The notes: a model not told the origin generated them from the letters alone. A DNA stretch of 38,632 bases from Oscillospiraceae bacterium (GCA_009783205.1 WRHO01000016.1:1-38632); one strand, 5' to 3'. Positions 29,999 through 38,164 are shown, counted from the stretch's first letter. Program-made: numbers and translations.

Positions 29999-30769
29999 AT
30001 GGAAAAAATTAAATTGTTTGATACCCACGCGCACTATGACGACCGAGCTTACGGGAAATGTCCTCGTGAGCTTATTAGTCGTATATTAAAGGATAATGTT
30101 TCGGGCTTTATACAGGTGGGGTGCAGCTTAAGGTCGATTCCCGAATCGCTCAAAATCGCCGATGAGTTCGATAACGTCTACGCCGCCGTCGGTATTCACC
30201 CGCATTATGCGAGCGAGCTACCCGACGATTATTTGTCCCGAGTACAAAAATGGGCGAGTTATCCGAGCGTTGTCGCAATCGGCGAGATAGGTTTAGATTA
30301 TCATTATGAGGGATATAGCCGAGATAATCAAATAAAAGTCTTTACCGAGCAATTGGATTTGGCGAAAAAAACGGGGTTACCCGTTATTATACATTCGAGA
30401 GACGCGGCGGAGGATACAATGCGTATTTTGCGCGAAACGCGACCTATGGCGGTAATGCACTGTTACTCGGGGAGCTTGGAAATGTCCCGAGAGTTGATTA
30501 AATTGGGGATACTTATAAGCTTTTCGGGGGTAATCACGTTTAAAAATGCAAAAAAAGCCGCAGAGGTCTGTCGCGAGGTTCCGCTTCATATGCTTATGCT
30601 CGAGACCGATTGTCCGTATATGGCACCCGAACCACACAGGGGTAAAACCTGTGACAGTTCGATGGCGTGGCATACCGCGGCGAAAATTGCAGAAATAAAA
30701 GGAATTTCCACACAAGAGGTTGTAGAGGTATGTAACGAAACGGCAAAAAGATTTTTTAACATTTATTGA
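29999..30769 (+). CDS. TatD-family metal-dependent DNase/hydrolase
   Basis: The 256-residue TIM-barrel enzyme has the family metal ligands: FDTHAHYDD, GIHPHYASE, GEIGLDYHYEG, IHSRDAAEDT, MHCYSGSLEM and LETDCPYMAPEPHRGK. Members are cytoplasmic 3'-5' DNases or related phosphohydrolases. No Shine-Dalgarno is seen before ATG 29999; the promoter lies so close that the message is nearly leaderless. It is followed after 9 bases by the CBS/CorC gene. Confidence 0.93.
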   Translation: MEKIKLFDTHAHYDDRAYGKCPRELISRILKDNVSGFIQVGCSLRSIPESLKIADEFDNVYAAVGIHPHYASELPDDYLSRVQKWASYPSVVAIGEIGLDYHYEGYSRDNQIKVFTEQLDLAKKTGLPVIIHSRDAAEDTMRILRETRPMAVMHCYSGSLEMSRELIKLGILISFSGVITFKNAKKAAEVCREVPLHMLMLETDCPYMAPEPHRGKTCDSSMAWHTAAKIAEIKGISTQEVVEVCNETAKRFFNIY

Positions 30770-30778
30770 AAGGATATT

Positions 30779-31690
30779 ATGGAAACAGACGATTTAAGCG
30801 CAGAGGGAATAAAACCAAAACCAAGACCGTTTTTTCGCGCACCGCTTATGGGGCTTAACAAATTGACGGGGCGATTACTGGGCGGGGACGAAAAGCGCAT
30901 TACCAAGAGCGAGCTTTTATCTATGGTCGACGAGGACAGCGCGGAAATTATCACAAACACATTTGAATTTGATGATTTAGAGGCGTCCGATGTTATGACG
31001 CACCGAATTAATGTGGTCGGGGTAAGTATTGAAGCAAAGCTCGACGATATTATTTATGTCGCTCTCGATAAAGGATTTTCGCGGCTCCCCGTATATCGGG
31101 AGAATCTCGACCATATAATCGGAATAATAATAGTAAAGGATTTTTTGAGCTTAATCGGAAAGAATAATGAAGAATTGTCCGAATTTTCACTCGAAAACTT
31201 TGTTCGCGAAGCTATATATATACCCGAATCCTGCGCTTGTACAAAGCTTTTCAGGACGCTTAAGGAGAAAAAGGCGGGAATGGCTATTGTTGTTGATGAA
31301 CACGGGGGAACCGCCGGGATAATCACAATGGAAGATATAGTAGAGGAAATAATGGGGAGTATTCTCGACGAATACGATAAAGACGAGGTTGAGTTTAAAC
31401 AGATAGACGAGAATAAATATCAAATTGACGGCGAAGCAGACCCCGAGGACGCGCTAAAGCTTTTTGGGCATGAGCTGCCCGAAAATCACGAATATGAAAC
31501 AATGGCGGGGTTTGTCACCGACCTTCTCGGGTTCATTCCCGAACAAGCGAAGATAGATAACGGGCAACGACCGCGAGTTGATTACAAAGACCTGCACTTT
31601 ATAGTGGCGGCTATGGAGGACAATTGTATAAGCCGAATAATCGCGTTTAAACGCATTGCCGATGAAGTTAAAAAAAGAGGTAGCAAATGA
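30779..31690 (+). CDS. CBS-pair protein of the CorC/HlyC type
   Basis: The 303-residue soluble protein has two CBS motifs (about 55-180: SDVMTHRINVVGVS, GIITMEDIVEEIMG) and a C-terminal transporter-associated CorC/HlyC domain (about 205-290). It lacks the DUF21 membrane part, so it matches the short CorC form that affects Mg2+/Co2+ handling, possibly by binding nucleotides. AAAGGA precedes the ATG. The next, tiny gene begins at the ATGA overlap. Confidence 0.85.
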   Translation: METDDLSAEGIKPKPRPFFRAPLMGLNKLTGRLLGGDEKRITKSELLSMVDEDSAEIITNTFEFDDLEASDVMTHRINVVGVSIEAKLDDIIYVALDKGFSRLPVYRENLDHIIGIIIVKDFLSLIGKNNEELSEFSLENFVREAIYIPESCACTKLFRTLKEKKAGMAIVVDEHGGTAGIITMEDIVEEIMGSILDEYDKDEVEFKQIDENKYQIDGEADPEDALKLFGHELPENHEYETMAGFVTDLLGFIPEQAKIDNGQRPRVDYKDLHFIVAAMEDNCISRIIAFKRIADEVKKRGSK

Positions 31691-31812
31691 AGAAAAGTCC
31701 AAAGAAAAAGAACGATAACAATTTACAACGATTATATATCCGCAATTGGGTCATTTGCATTGTTTCTATGGGCTTGATTCTGTTGCTGTACTTCATGAAA
31801 TCGGGAGGGTAA
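31687..31812 (+). CDS. Small single-TM protein (41 residues)
   Basis: Start ATG overlaps the CorC stop (ATGA) with AGAGG a few bases upstream. The product has a very basic N-terminus (MKKSPKKKNDN), an aromatic/Arg segment and one membrane helix (about 22-37, VICIVSMGLILLLYF). It probably inserts with the N-terminus inside. Function unknown; it might be a partner of the CorC-like protein, but that is only position. Confidence 0.75.
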   Translation: MKKSPKKKNDNNLQRLYIRNWVICIVSMGLILLLYFMKSGG

Positions 31813-31815
31813 CAG

Positions 31816-32460
31816 ATGTTCAGACGCATTAATGAGGACATAGACGCGGTTATGGAGCGCGACCCGGCGGTTAAAAGTCGGTTAGAGGTGTATTTCCTTT
31901 ATCCGAGTTTTAAGGCAATTCGCGCATATAGACGGGCGCATTGGTGGTTTAAACGCGGACATTTTTTTATAGCGCGTTGGATATCGCAAAACGCACTTCG
32001 CCGCACGGGAATAGAGATTCACCCCGGTGCAAAAATAGGAAAAAAGCTGTTTATCGACCACGGAAGCGGGGTCGTCATAGGCGAGACAACGGAAATAGGC
32101 GATAATTGTACATTATATCAAGGTGTAACGCTCGGCGGTACCGGGAAAGACGTCGGCAAACGACACCCGACATTAGGGAACAATGTCATGGTGGGGTCGG
32201 GGGCAAAGGTTTTAGGCCCTTTTAAAGTAGGGGATAATTCTAAAATCGCCGCAAATGCGGTTGTGTTGAACGAGGTACCACCTAATTCAACGGCGGTGGG
32301 TATCCCGGCGAGCGTTGTTGTGCGCGATGGAATTAAGGTCGAAAAAGTCGAGATTGACCTCGACCAAATTCATATTCCCGACCCGATAAAGGAACAGATT
32401 GACGAATTAAAGAGCGAGCTTAAACGCCTTTCGAAGATTATTGAAGAAAAGGACACATAA
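31816..32460 (+). CDS. cysE: Serine O-acetyltransferase CysE
   Basis: The 214-residue acetyltransferase makes O-acetylserine for cysteine synthesis. After an alpha-helical N-terminus (about 1-65) come hexapeptide repeats: GIEIHPGAKIGKKLFIDHG, VVIGETTEIGDNCTLYQGV, GTGKDVGKRHPTLGNNVMVG, NSKIAANAVVLNEVPPNSTAVGIPA, then a helical tail. It starts 3 bases after the micro-TM gene and shares one base with cysS. Confidence 0.95.
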   Translation: MFRRINEDIDAVMERDPAVKSRLEVYFLYPSFKAIRAYRRAHWWFKRGHFFIARWISQNALRRTGIEIHPGAKIGKKLFIDHGSGVVIGETTEIGDNCTLYQGVTLGGTGKDVGKRHPTLGNNVMVGSGAKVLGPFKVGDNSKIAANAVVLNEVPPNSTAVGIPASVVVRDGIKVEKVEIDLDQIHIPDPIKEQIDELKSELKRLSKIIEEKDT

Positions 32461-33857
32461 TGAAAATATATAACACACTGTCACGACAAAAAGAAGAGTT
32501 TACCCCCGTTAAACCCGGGCGGGTCAGTATCTACGCCTGTGGCCCGACGGTATACAACCTTGTGCATTTAGGCAACGCGAGGGCTCTTTGTGTTTTTGAT
32601 ACAATGCGTAGGTATCTCAAGTATTGCGGGTATAAGGTAAAATTTGTACAAAATTTTACAGATGTTGACGACCGTATAATCCGCTTGGCTAACGAGAAGG
32701 GAATAACACCTCTCGAATATTCCGAGAGCATGATTGATGAATATTTCGCCGACGCGCACGGTTTAAATGTACAGGATGCCGACATACACCCGAAGGTTAC
32801 CGATAATATAGATATCATCATAGAGATAATAGAGGTTTTAATCAAAAAAGGCTTTGCTTATGAAAGTAAAGGCGATGTTTATTTTGCCGCCGAAAAGTTT
32901 GACGGGTACGGGAAATTGTCCCGCAATTCGCTCGAGGATTTGAAGGAGGGCGCAAGCAACAGGCTTGACGACGAATCGGCAAAAAAGCGCAACCCCCTCG
33001 ATTTTGCGTTATGGAAAGCGGTCAAGGAGGGCGAAGTTTTTTGGGAGTCGCCGTTCGGAAAGGGGCGACCGGGCTGGCACATAGAATGTTCCGCGATGTC
33101 GCGGCATTATATCGGAGACACAATTGATATTCACGGCGGGGGTGCCGATTTAATTTTTCCGCATCACGAAAACGAAATCGCGCAAAGCGAGGCGGCGACC
33201 GGCTGTGAATTGGCGAAGTTTTGGGTTCATAACGGAATGTTGAATATAGATAACGTGAAAATGTCAAAATCTAAGAACAACTTTTTTTTAGTAAGACAAG
33301 CTTCTGAGAAATTCGGATATGAACCGTTACGATTCATGCTTTTATCTGCACATTATCGAAGTCAGATGAATTATACCGCAGATGTTTTGGAGAGCGCGGT
33401 GAAATCGGTCGAAAGATTACGCAATTGTATGACTTTAATGAAAAGCATTAAGACAAAAGACGGCGGTTTGTCCGAAACGGCGAGGGCGGTTGTTGAAAAA
33501 CGCCGTGACCAATTTATAGCCGCTATGGACGACGATTTTAACACCGCCGACGCAATCGCGGCAATGTTTGAGCTTGTGAGGGATATAAACTCTGCGATTA
33601 CCGCAGAGTCGTCGGCTACAAGTGCCGATTTGACCGAATACAACAAGCTGTTTGACGAAATTAACGGCGTTTTGGGCTTGGTATACGTTGAGGAGGATAC
33701 GATTCCCGATGAAATTGCCGAGTTGGTTGAAAAAAGGGCGGTTGCAAAGAAAAATAAGGATTATGCCTCAGCCGACAGCATCAGAGATGAAATTACGGCT
33801 AAGGGTTACGTTTTGGAAGAAACAAGACAGGGGGTTAATATTAAAAGGAAGGTATAA
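32460..33857 (+). CDS. cysS: Cysteinyl-tRNA synthetase CysS
   Basis: The 465-residue class I enzyme charges tRNA-Cys. Landmarks: VSIYACGPTVYNLVHLGNAR (zinc Cys and HIGH-like site), GWHIECSAMSRHYIG, HHENEIAQSEAATG, and the KMSKSKNNFF loop. Length is normal. TAATG overlap with cysE indicates coupling; the cysE-cysS pair is common in Firmicutes and links cysteine synthesis with its use. Confidence 0.97.
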   Translation: MKIYNTLSRQKEEFTPVKPGRVSIYACGPTVYNLVHLGNARALCVFDTMRRYLKYCGYKVKFVQNFTDVDDRIIRLANEKGITPLEYSESMIDEYFADAHGLNVQDADIHPKVTDNIDIIIEIIEVLIKKGFAYESKGDVYFAAEKFDGYGKLSRNSLEDLKEGASNRLDDESAKKRNPLDFALWKAVKEGEVFWESPFGKGRPGWHIECSAMSRHYIGDTIDIHGGGADLIFPHHENEIAQSEAATGCELAKFWVHNGMLNIDNVKMSKSKNNFFLVRQASEKFGYEPLRFMLLSAHYRSQMNYTADVLESAVKSVERLRNCMTLMKSIKTKDGGLSETARAVVEKRRDQFIAAMDDDFNTADAIAAMFELVRDINSAITAESSATSADLTEYNKLFDEINGVLGLVYVEEDTIPDEIAELVEKRAVAKKNKDYASADSIRDEITAKGYVLEETRQGVNIKRKV

Positions 33858-33903
33858 AGCCAACTTACGAAAACTATTCACAAATATTCATTATGCGGCA
33901 TAT

Positions 33904-33962
33904 TGTAGAGTAATAGGTTCTCTACATAGCCCGCTTAATATTCACGGTTCATAAACGGGCTA
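33904..33962 (+). other. Two consecutive hairpins after cysS
   Basis: TGTAGAG (33904-33910)/CTCTACA (33920-33926) and directly next TAGCCCG (33927-33933)/CGGGCTA (33956-33962). They start 47 bases after the cysS stop. No T-run follows, so they may be a factor-dependent end, a structured leader for the next gene, or chance. Confidence 0.45.
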
Positions 33963-34029
33963 AAATAAAGGGGTTGACAATTCATGAAAAATGGAATTAA
34001 TGTCAATTCCGAAGAAAGGAGAGCGCGTA

Positions 34030-34371
34030 ATGAATTGTGTCAGAAATAACAGACAGTGTTGCTTAAGCGGCGGCGAATTTCTCGCAGAAAGGAATTGCGA
34101 TTCCGCAGACAGGAAGGTTTACAATTGTAACGTAGACCGCCACGTTGTAAAGCATCTGCACATAGTCAAGCATCGACACGATATTGTCAATGAGTATGAT
34201 GTTGTGCATGAACATGATTACTACTATCACGACGTAGTGAAGACCCGCGAAATCGTTAAGCACCATGACCATGTTCCGTATAATCCCGATTATTGCGGAG
34301 ATAATTGTGGAGAAAACGGCGGCGATATTGAGTTTGCTTCTTATGAAGGCGAACGCAATTGTGAAAATTAG
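34030..34371 (+). CDS. CotD-like spore-coat protein
   Basis: ATG 34030 has GAAAGGAGAG in front; ATG 33991 is less likely. The 113-residue protein is rich in His, Asp, Tyr, Val and Cys: NCNVDRHVVKHLHIVKHRHD, VNEYDVVHEHDYYYHDVV, VKHHDHVPYN, then Cys-Gly-rich CGDNCGENGG. Repeating His/Tyr/Asp blocks with Cys at the ends are the style of CotD-type spore-coat proteins. It implies a spore-former or a spore-former's descendant. TTGACA at 33974 has no good -10 and is part of a dyad (TTGACA 33974 / TGTCAA 34001). Confidence 0.65.
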   Translation: MNCVRNNRQCCLSGGEFLAERNCDSADRKVYNCNVDRHVVKHLHIVKHRHDIVNEYDVVHEHDYYYHDVVKTREIVKHHDHVPYNPDYCGDNCGENGGDIEFASYEGERNCEN

Positions 34372-34415
34372 GAACAGTGAACAGTTCTAAACAAGAGTAA
34401 AAAATAGTATAAATA

Positions 34416-34444
34416 TTGACATTCCTCCCGTTTGATGGTATAAT
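34416..34444 (+). promoter_or_regulatory. Consensus promoter of the GH53 gene
   Basis: TTGACA (34416-34421), 17-base spacer and TATAAT (34439-34444) with TGG extended -10. Start near 34451, 24 bases before the ATG. Confidence 0.9.
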
Positions 34445-34462
34445 GAATCCATTAAACGGGAG
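34425..34462. promoter_or_regulatory. 38-bp palindrome centred on the GH53 -10 box
   Basis: CTCCCGTTTGATGG (34425-34438) and CCATTAAACGGGAG (34449-34462) match in 13 of 14 pairs. The 10-base centre TATAATGAAT is the -10 box. The right arm leads straight into the ribosome site GGGAGAGGTG. It is probably a repressor operator. Confidence 0.8.
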
Positions 34463-34474
34463 AGGTGTTGTTAT

Positions 34475-36307
34475 ATGAAGCATAATAAGTTGAAGGTGTA
34501 TGCGTTTGCGTTGATTCTGTCTGTGTTAATACCTATTGCTTTTAAAGGTTTTGATATAAGATTTAATGTGGGGGCGGTTACGCTGAGCGAGGTGGTGTTC
34601 CCGCAATTGAACGTCAACGGCGGCTCGCCGATTAAGGGTGTTGATATTTCGTCAATTATTGCCATTGAAAAGGCGGGCGTCGTTTTTCGCGATACAAACG
34701 GCGTTCCGCAGGATATTTTTCTTACGTTAAAACAAAACGGTATAAACTATATCCGCGCGCGGGTGTGGAACGACCCGAAGGATGCGAGCGGAAAAACCTA
34801 CGGCGGCGGGAATAACGACGCAGTTGTAGCGGCAGAAATAGGGAAGCGCGCCGCACAATACGGAATGAAGCTTCTTGTGGATTTTCATTATTCCGATTTT
34901 TGGGCAGACCCGGGTAAACAAAATCCCCCAAAAGCCTGGAAATCGTTTACGCTTTTACAAAAAGAAAACGCAATTTACAGCTTTACTCTCGATACGCTTA
35001 AAACAATAAATGACGCCGGAGCGGATATCGGAATGGTACAGGTCGGAAACGAAACCAATTACAGTATGTGCGGGTTGTCCGGCATGAACAATCTCGCCGC
35101 TATGATGAAAGCGGGGAGTCGCGCGGTTCGAGAATTTGATGAAAGCATATTAATAGCGGTTCACTTCACCGACCCGCAGAATACCTCGACAATTACCTGG
35201 TACGCGAGCGAGCTGAACAGGTTGAGCTTGGATTATGATGTTTTCATGACGTCCTACTATTCATTTTGGCACGGAACAATCGCCAACCTTAAAAGCGTTT
35301 TATCGGGAATATCGTCATCATACGGAAAATATGTCATGGTTGCCGAAATGTCGCATCCATACACAAATACGGGCGGCGACGGATTCGGACACGCCGTAAC
35401 AGCAAGCTCGAGCGGGGTAACAATGCGTTATTCCGTCTCGGAACAAGGGCAGGTCGATATGATGAAAGATGTTTACTCTGTCTTAGCCGAGATTACGGCA
35501 ACCGGCGGAAAGGGCGGGGGAATAGGCGCGTTTTATTGGGAGCCCGCTTGGCTCGGCGTTATGGGGCTTAACAGTCAACAGCGGATTAGCCTTTGGGAGA
35601 GCTACGGTTCGGGCTGGGCGACAAAATGGGCGGGAGAATTTGATGATGAAGCCCGCCAATACGGAACGGGCGGTTCAAGCTATCAGAATCAAGCGTTGTT
35701 CGCTTATAACGGACGACCTTTAGACTCGCTGTCGTTTTTCAAATATGTTCGTTCCGTGAATGAACCCATTTGGACTGACCCCGTTATAACAACGCCGCCT
35801 GTGACAACAACAACGCCGCCTGTGACAACAACAACGCCGCCTGTGACAACAACGCCGCCGCCGGTGACGACAACAACGCCGCCCGTGACAACAACAACGC
35901 CGCCTGTGACAACGACAACGCCGCCTGTGACGACAACAACGCCGCCCGTGACAACGACAACGCCGCCGGTGACGACGACAACGCCGCCGGTGACGACAAC
36001 AACGCCGCCCGTGACAACGACAACGCCGCCCGTTATGCCGCCGCCGCCGTTGCATCCCAATATTATATTTTTCAACGATACCATAAAACCTATTTGTACA
36101 CGCGGCTTGTACTTTCAACAAGGGGATTATAATTGGCAGCTTCCCGCGTTTATAATAAGGTCGGGAGGAGAGCTTATTTTTGCGGTTAATGATAAGAGCA
36201 TTCCTAATATTGTTAAGCGGATGGTTATTAATTTTGATGTAGATAAAAATGAACCGTTTAATACATTGGACGCGGCGGGAAAAGAATATATTTCACAAGA
36301 GCAGTGA
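34475..36307 (+). CDS. GH53 arabinogalactan endo-beta-1,4-galactanase with Pro/Thr linker
   Basis: The 610-residue secreted enzyme cleaves beta-1,4-galactan side chains of pectin. Signal peptide about 1-33 (VYAFALILSVLIPIAF). The GH53 domain (about 50-430) shows KGVDISSI, RARVWNDP, LLVDFHYSDFWADPGKQ, acid/base Glu193 (VQVGNETN) and nucleophile Glu291 (VMVAEMSHPYT). A linker of twelve PPVTTTT-type units follows (35792-36035), then about 85 residues (IKPICTRGLYFQQGDYNWQL) that I do not recognise. No dockerin, SLH domain or sorting signal is present. The tail may be a substrate- or surface-binding domain. Confidence 0.9.
   Translation: MKHNKLKVYAFALILSVLIPIAFKGFDIRFNVGAVTLSEVVFPQLNVNGGSPIKGVDISSIIAIEKAGVVFRDTNGVPQDIFLTLKQNGINYIRARVWNDPKDASGKTYGGGNNDAVVAAEIGKRAAQYGMKLLVDFHYSDFWADPGKQNPPKAWKSFTLLQKENAIYSFTLDTLKTINDAGADIGMVQVGNETNYSMCGLSGMNNLAAMMKAGSRAVREFDESILIAVHFTDPQNTSTITWYASELNRLSLDYDVFMTSYYSFWHGTIANLKSVLSGISSSYGKYVMVAEMSHPYTNTGGDGFGHAVTASSSGVTMRYSVSEQGQVDMMKDVYSVLAEITATGGKGGGIGAFYWEPAWLGVMGLNSQQRISLWESYGSGWATKWAGEFDDEARQYGTGGSSYQNQALFAYNGRPLDSLSFFKYVRSVNEPIWTDPVITTPPVTTTTPPVTTTTPPVTTTPPPVTTTTPPVTTTTPPVTTTTPPVTTTTPPVTTTTPPVTTTTPPVTTTTPPVTTTTPPVMPPPPLHPNIIFFNDTIKPICTRGLYFQQGDYNWQLPAFIIRSGGELIFAVNDKSIPNIVKRMVINFDVDKNEPFNTLDAAGKEYISQEQ
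35792..36035 (+). repeat. Twelve-unit 21-bp repeat coding PPVTTTT
   Basis: Twelve units encoding PPV-Thr(3-4) run from 35792 to 36035. Third-base changes (GTG after CCT, CCC or CCG) differ between units, so the array has drifted at synonymous sites. It is the linker of the galactanase. Confidence 0.92.
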
Positions 36308-36320
36308 GTATATTTCGGCT

Positions 36321-36360
36321 TTCACCTCGTATAATAATTACAATTATAATACGAGGTGAA
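36321..36360. promoter_or_regulatory. 40-bp palindrome upstream of the isochorismatase-like gene
   Basis: TTCACCTCGTATAATAATT (36321-36339) and AATTATAATACGAGGTGAA (36342-36360) match in 18 of 19 pairs with a 2-base centre. TATAAT occurs in both arms (36330 and 36345). The right arm contains the ribosome site GAGGTGA, 6 bases before ATG 36367. Confidence 0.8.
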
Positions 36361-36366
36361 TATTAG

Positions 36367-36996
36367 ATGAGAAATTATAACAAATGTCTCTTAGACCCGG
36401 AACAATCCTTAGTGGCGATTATCGACCATCAACCGCAAATGTATTTTGGGGTGGAAAGCCACTGTCGGACGGGGGTCGAGAACAGCGTTACGGGGTTGGC
36501 TAAGGCGGCACAATTATTCGGCGTTCCGTGTATACTGACCACCGTCGAAGCACAGAGCTTTTCGGGCCCGTTGTATTGTAAGGTACAGGAATTATACCCA
36601 CAAACCGCACCGATAGACCGAACCTTTATAAACGCATGGGAGGATACTAATTTTAAAAAAGCGGTCGAAGGAAATAAACGCAAAACGATTATACTCGCCG
36701 GTTTATGGACGGAGGCTTGCGTCTTATTCCCCGCTCTTTGCATGAAAAGCGACGGATATGACGTTTATGCGGTTACCGACGCCTGTGGCGGGGCGACAAA
36801 GGAAGCGCACGATATGGCTGTATTGCGTATGACGCAAGCGGGGGTAAAACCGGTGACGTGGATGCAGGTAATGTTAGAGTGGCAACGCGACTGGAGCAAT
36901 AAAGACACCTATGACGGCGTATTAGGCATTGTAAAGGAACACGGCGGCGCGTACGGACTCGGGGTTGAATACGCCGAAGCAATGGTGGGAGGCTGA
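36367..36996 (+). CDS. Isochorismatase-fold cysteine hydrolase
   Basis: The 209-residue alpha/beta enzyme has the triad frame of the family: Asp20 (VAIIDHQPQM), a cis-peptide region, and Cys118 in GLWTEACVLFPALC; the nicotinamidase-type Lys is not obvious. TVEAQSFSGPLYCKV and VTDACGGATKEAHDMAVLRMTQAGV are typical of the YcaC-like subgroup. The substrate is unknown. The promoter region is a 40-bp palindrome, which predicts control by a dimeric repressor or activator. Confidence 0.88.
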   Translation: MRNYNKCLLDPEQSLVAIIDHQPQMYFGVESHCRTGVENSVTGLAKAAQLFGVPCILTTVEAQSFSGPLYCKVQELYPQTAPIDRTFINAWEDTNFKKAVEGNKRKTIILAGLWTEACVLFPALCMKSDGYDVYAVTDACGGATKEAHDMAVLRMTQAGVKPVTWMQVMLEWQRDWSNKDTYDGVLGIVKEHGGAYGLGVEYAEAMVGG

Positions 36997-37040
36997 ATAC
37001 AGGGGGCTAACCGACGTCAAGATTCTTGTTTGACAAAGCG

Positions 37041-37069
37041 TTGACAAATCCATTTATACGTGATAAAAT
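37041..37069 (+). promoter_or_regulatory. Promoter of the CaCA exchanger
   Basis: TTGACA (37041-37046), 17-base spacer, TAAAAT (37064-37069) with TGA extended -10. A second TTGACA lies at 37030-37035. The leader is about 90 bases. Confidence 0.8.
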
Positions 37070-37103
37070 AGAGCTTGTTTTTGAAGAACGGGCTCTATTT
37101 TAT
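37063..37103. promoter_or_regulatory. 12-bp perfect inverted repeat at the CaCA promoter
   Basis: ATAAAATAGAGC (37063-37074), which contains the -10 box, is exactly complementary to GCTCTATTTTAT (37092-37103), 17 bases between. Possibly an operator. Confidence 0.6.
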
Positions 37104-37166
37104 AGCCGGCGATTACACGAAACAGGTTTTCGGAGGTTGTCTAAAACGCGGAAAGGAAGTGAACGC

Positions 37167-38129
37167 ATGATAATTAATGTTCTGATATCGGTTATCGGAT
37201 TTGTTGTTTTAATAAAGTCCGCCGATTTATTTGTTGACGGGGCTTCATCGTTTGCAAAAAACTTAAAAATACCTACCGCCGTCATAGGCTTGACCATTGT
37301 TTCGTTCGGCACCTCCGCGCCCGAGTTAGCCGTTGCGTTTAACTCGCATTTATCGGGCAACAAAGATATATTGTACGGTAATGTAATCGGTTCAAATATA
37401 GCTAACATATTGCTTATTTTGGGTGTCGCGACATTAATCGCACCGTTGAGCATAAAAGGGGATATTATAAAAAAGGAAATCCCTATTCTCTTGCTTATGA
37501 CATTGGGGTTTTCGGTGTTGTTTTCGGATTCGTTGTTTGACGTTCGACAAGCAAACACATTAACTCGCGCCGACGGGATTATACTAATACTGTTGTTTTC
37601 TGTGTTTACTTATTATTTAATTACCGTTATGAATAGAGATAAGAGAAAGAAGAAACCCGCAGAAGATGAAAAGCCGAAATATAAGGTTTTGCCCGCAATA
37701 CTCCTTTTTTTGGGCGGTTTAGTCGGTATTATTGTCAGTAGTAGCCTTATTGTTGATAACATAGCGGAATTTGCGGATAAAATCGGCATAAGTCAAAAAA
37801 TTATATCGGTAACAATAGTGTCAATAGGAACATCTCTTCCCGAACTCGTCACAACGGTTATCGCCGCAAAAAAAGGAGAAACCGATATAGCAATCGGGAA
37901 TATAGTAGGAAGTAATATATTTAACATATGTATCGTTCTCGGAATCCCCGTGATTATACTCGGGGACGCGGCTTCGAGCGCGTTCGGAATTACCGATACG
38001 GTATTTTTAATTCTTCCGGTTTTATTCTTATGGCTCTTTTCCGCAACGGGGCGGGTTCTCAAAAAATACGAAGGGGTCATTTTGTTGATTTTATACTGTG
38101 CGTATAACGGATATGTGTTAATACAATAA
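37167..38129 (+). CDS. CaCA-family Na+/Ca2+ exchanger (YrbG-like)
   Basis: ATG 37167 has GGAAAGGAAGTG in front; the longer frame from 37026 only runs over the promoter. The 320-residue membrane protein has two inverted alpha repeats: GTSAPELAVAFNSHLSG with GNVIGSNIANILLILG, and GTSLPELVTTVIAAKKG with GNIVGSNIFNICIVLG. These carry the ion-binding Glu and Asn/Asp. About ten helices and a charged central loop (RDKRKKKPAED). It exports Ca2+ in exchange for Na+ or a similar ion. Confidence 0.92.
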   Translation: MIINVLISVIGFVVLIKSADLFVDGASSFAKNLKIPTAVIGLTIVSFGTSAPELAVAFNSHLSGNKDILYGNVIGSNIANILLILGVATLIAPLSIKGDIIKKEIPILLLMTLGFSVLFSDSLFDVRQANTLTRADGIILILLFSVFTYYLITVMNRDKRKKKPAEDEKPKYKVLPAILLFLGGLVGIIVSSSLIVDNIAEFADKIGISQKIISVTIVSIGTSLPELVTTVIAAKKGETDIAIGNIVGSNIFNICIVLGIPVIILGDAASSAFGITDTVFLILPVLFLWLFSATGRVLKKYEGVILLILYCAYNGYVLIQ

Positions 38130-38135
38130 AAAAAT

Positions 38136-38164
38136 TTGACATTTACTTTTTTATATGTTATAAT
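38136..38164 (+). promoter_or_regulatory. Consensus promoter of the WG-repeat gene
   Basis: TTGACA (38136-38141), 17-base spacer and TATAAT (38159-38164). GGAGG lies at 38184-38188. Confidence 0.9.

Noticed and set aside
33652-33954. 100-residue + frame over the end of cysS
   Set aside because: It is in another frame of a conserved gene and has no supported start.
35704-36121. Three - strand frames full of Val/Gly, Arg/Cys or Ser/Ala repeats
   Set aside because: They are reverse-strand reads of the PPVTTTT-coding repeat of the galactanase.
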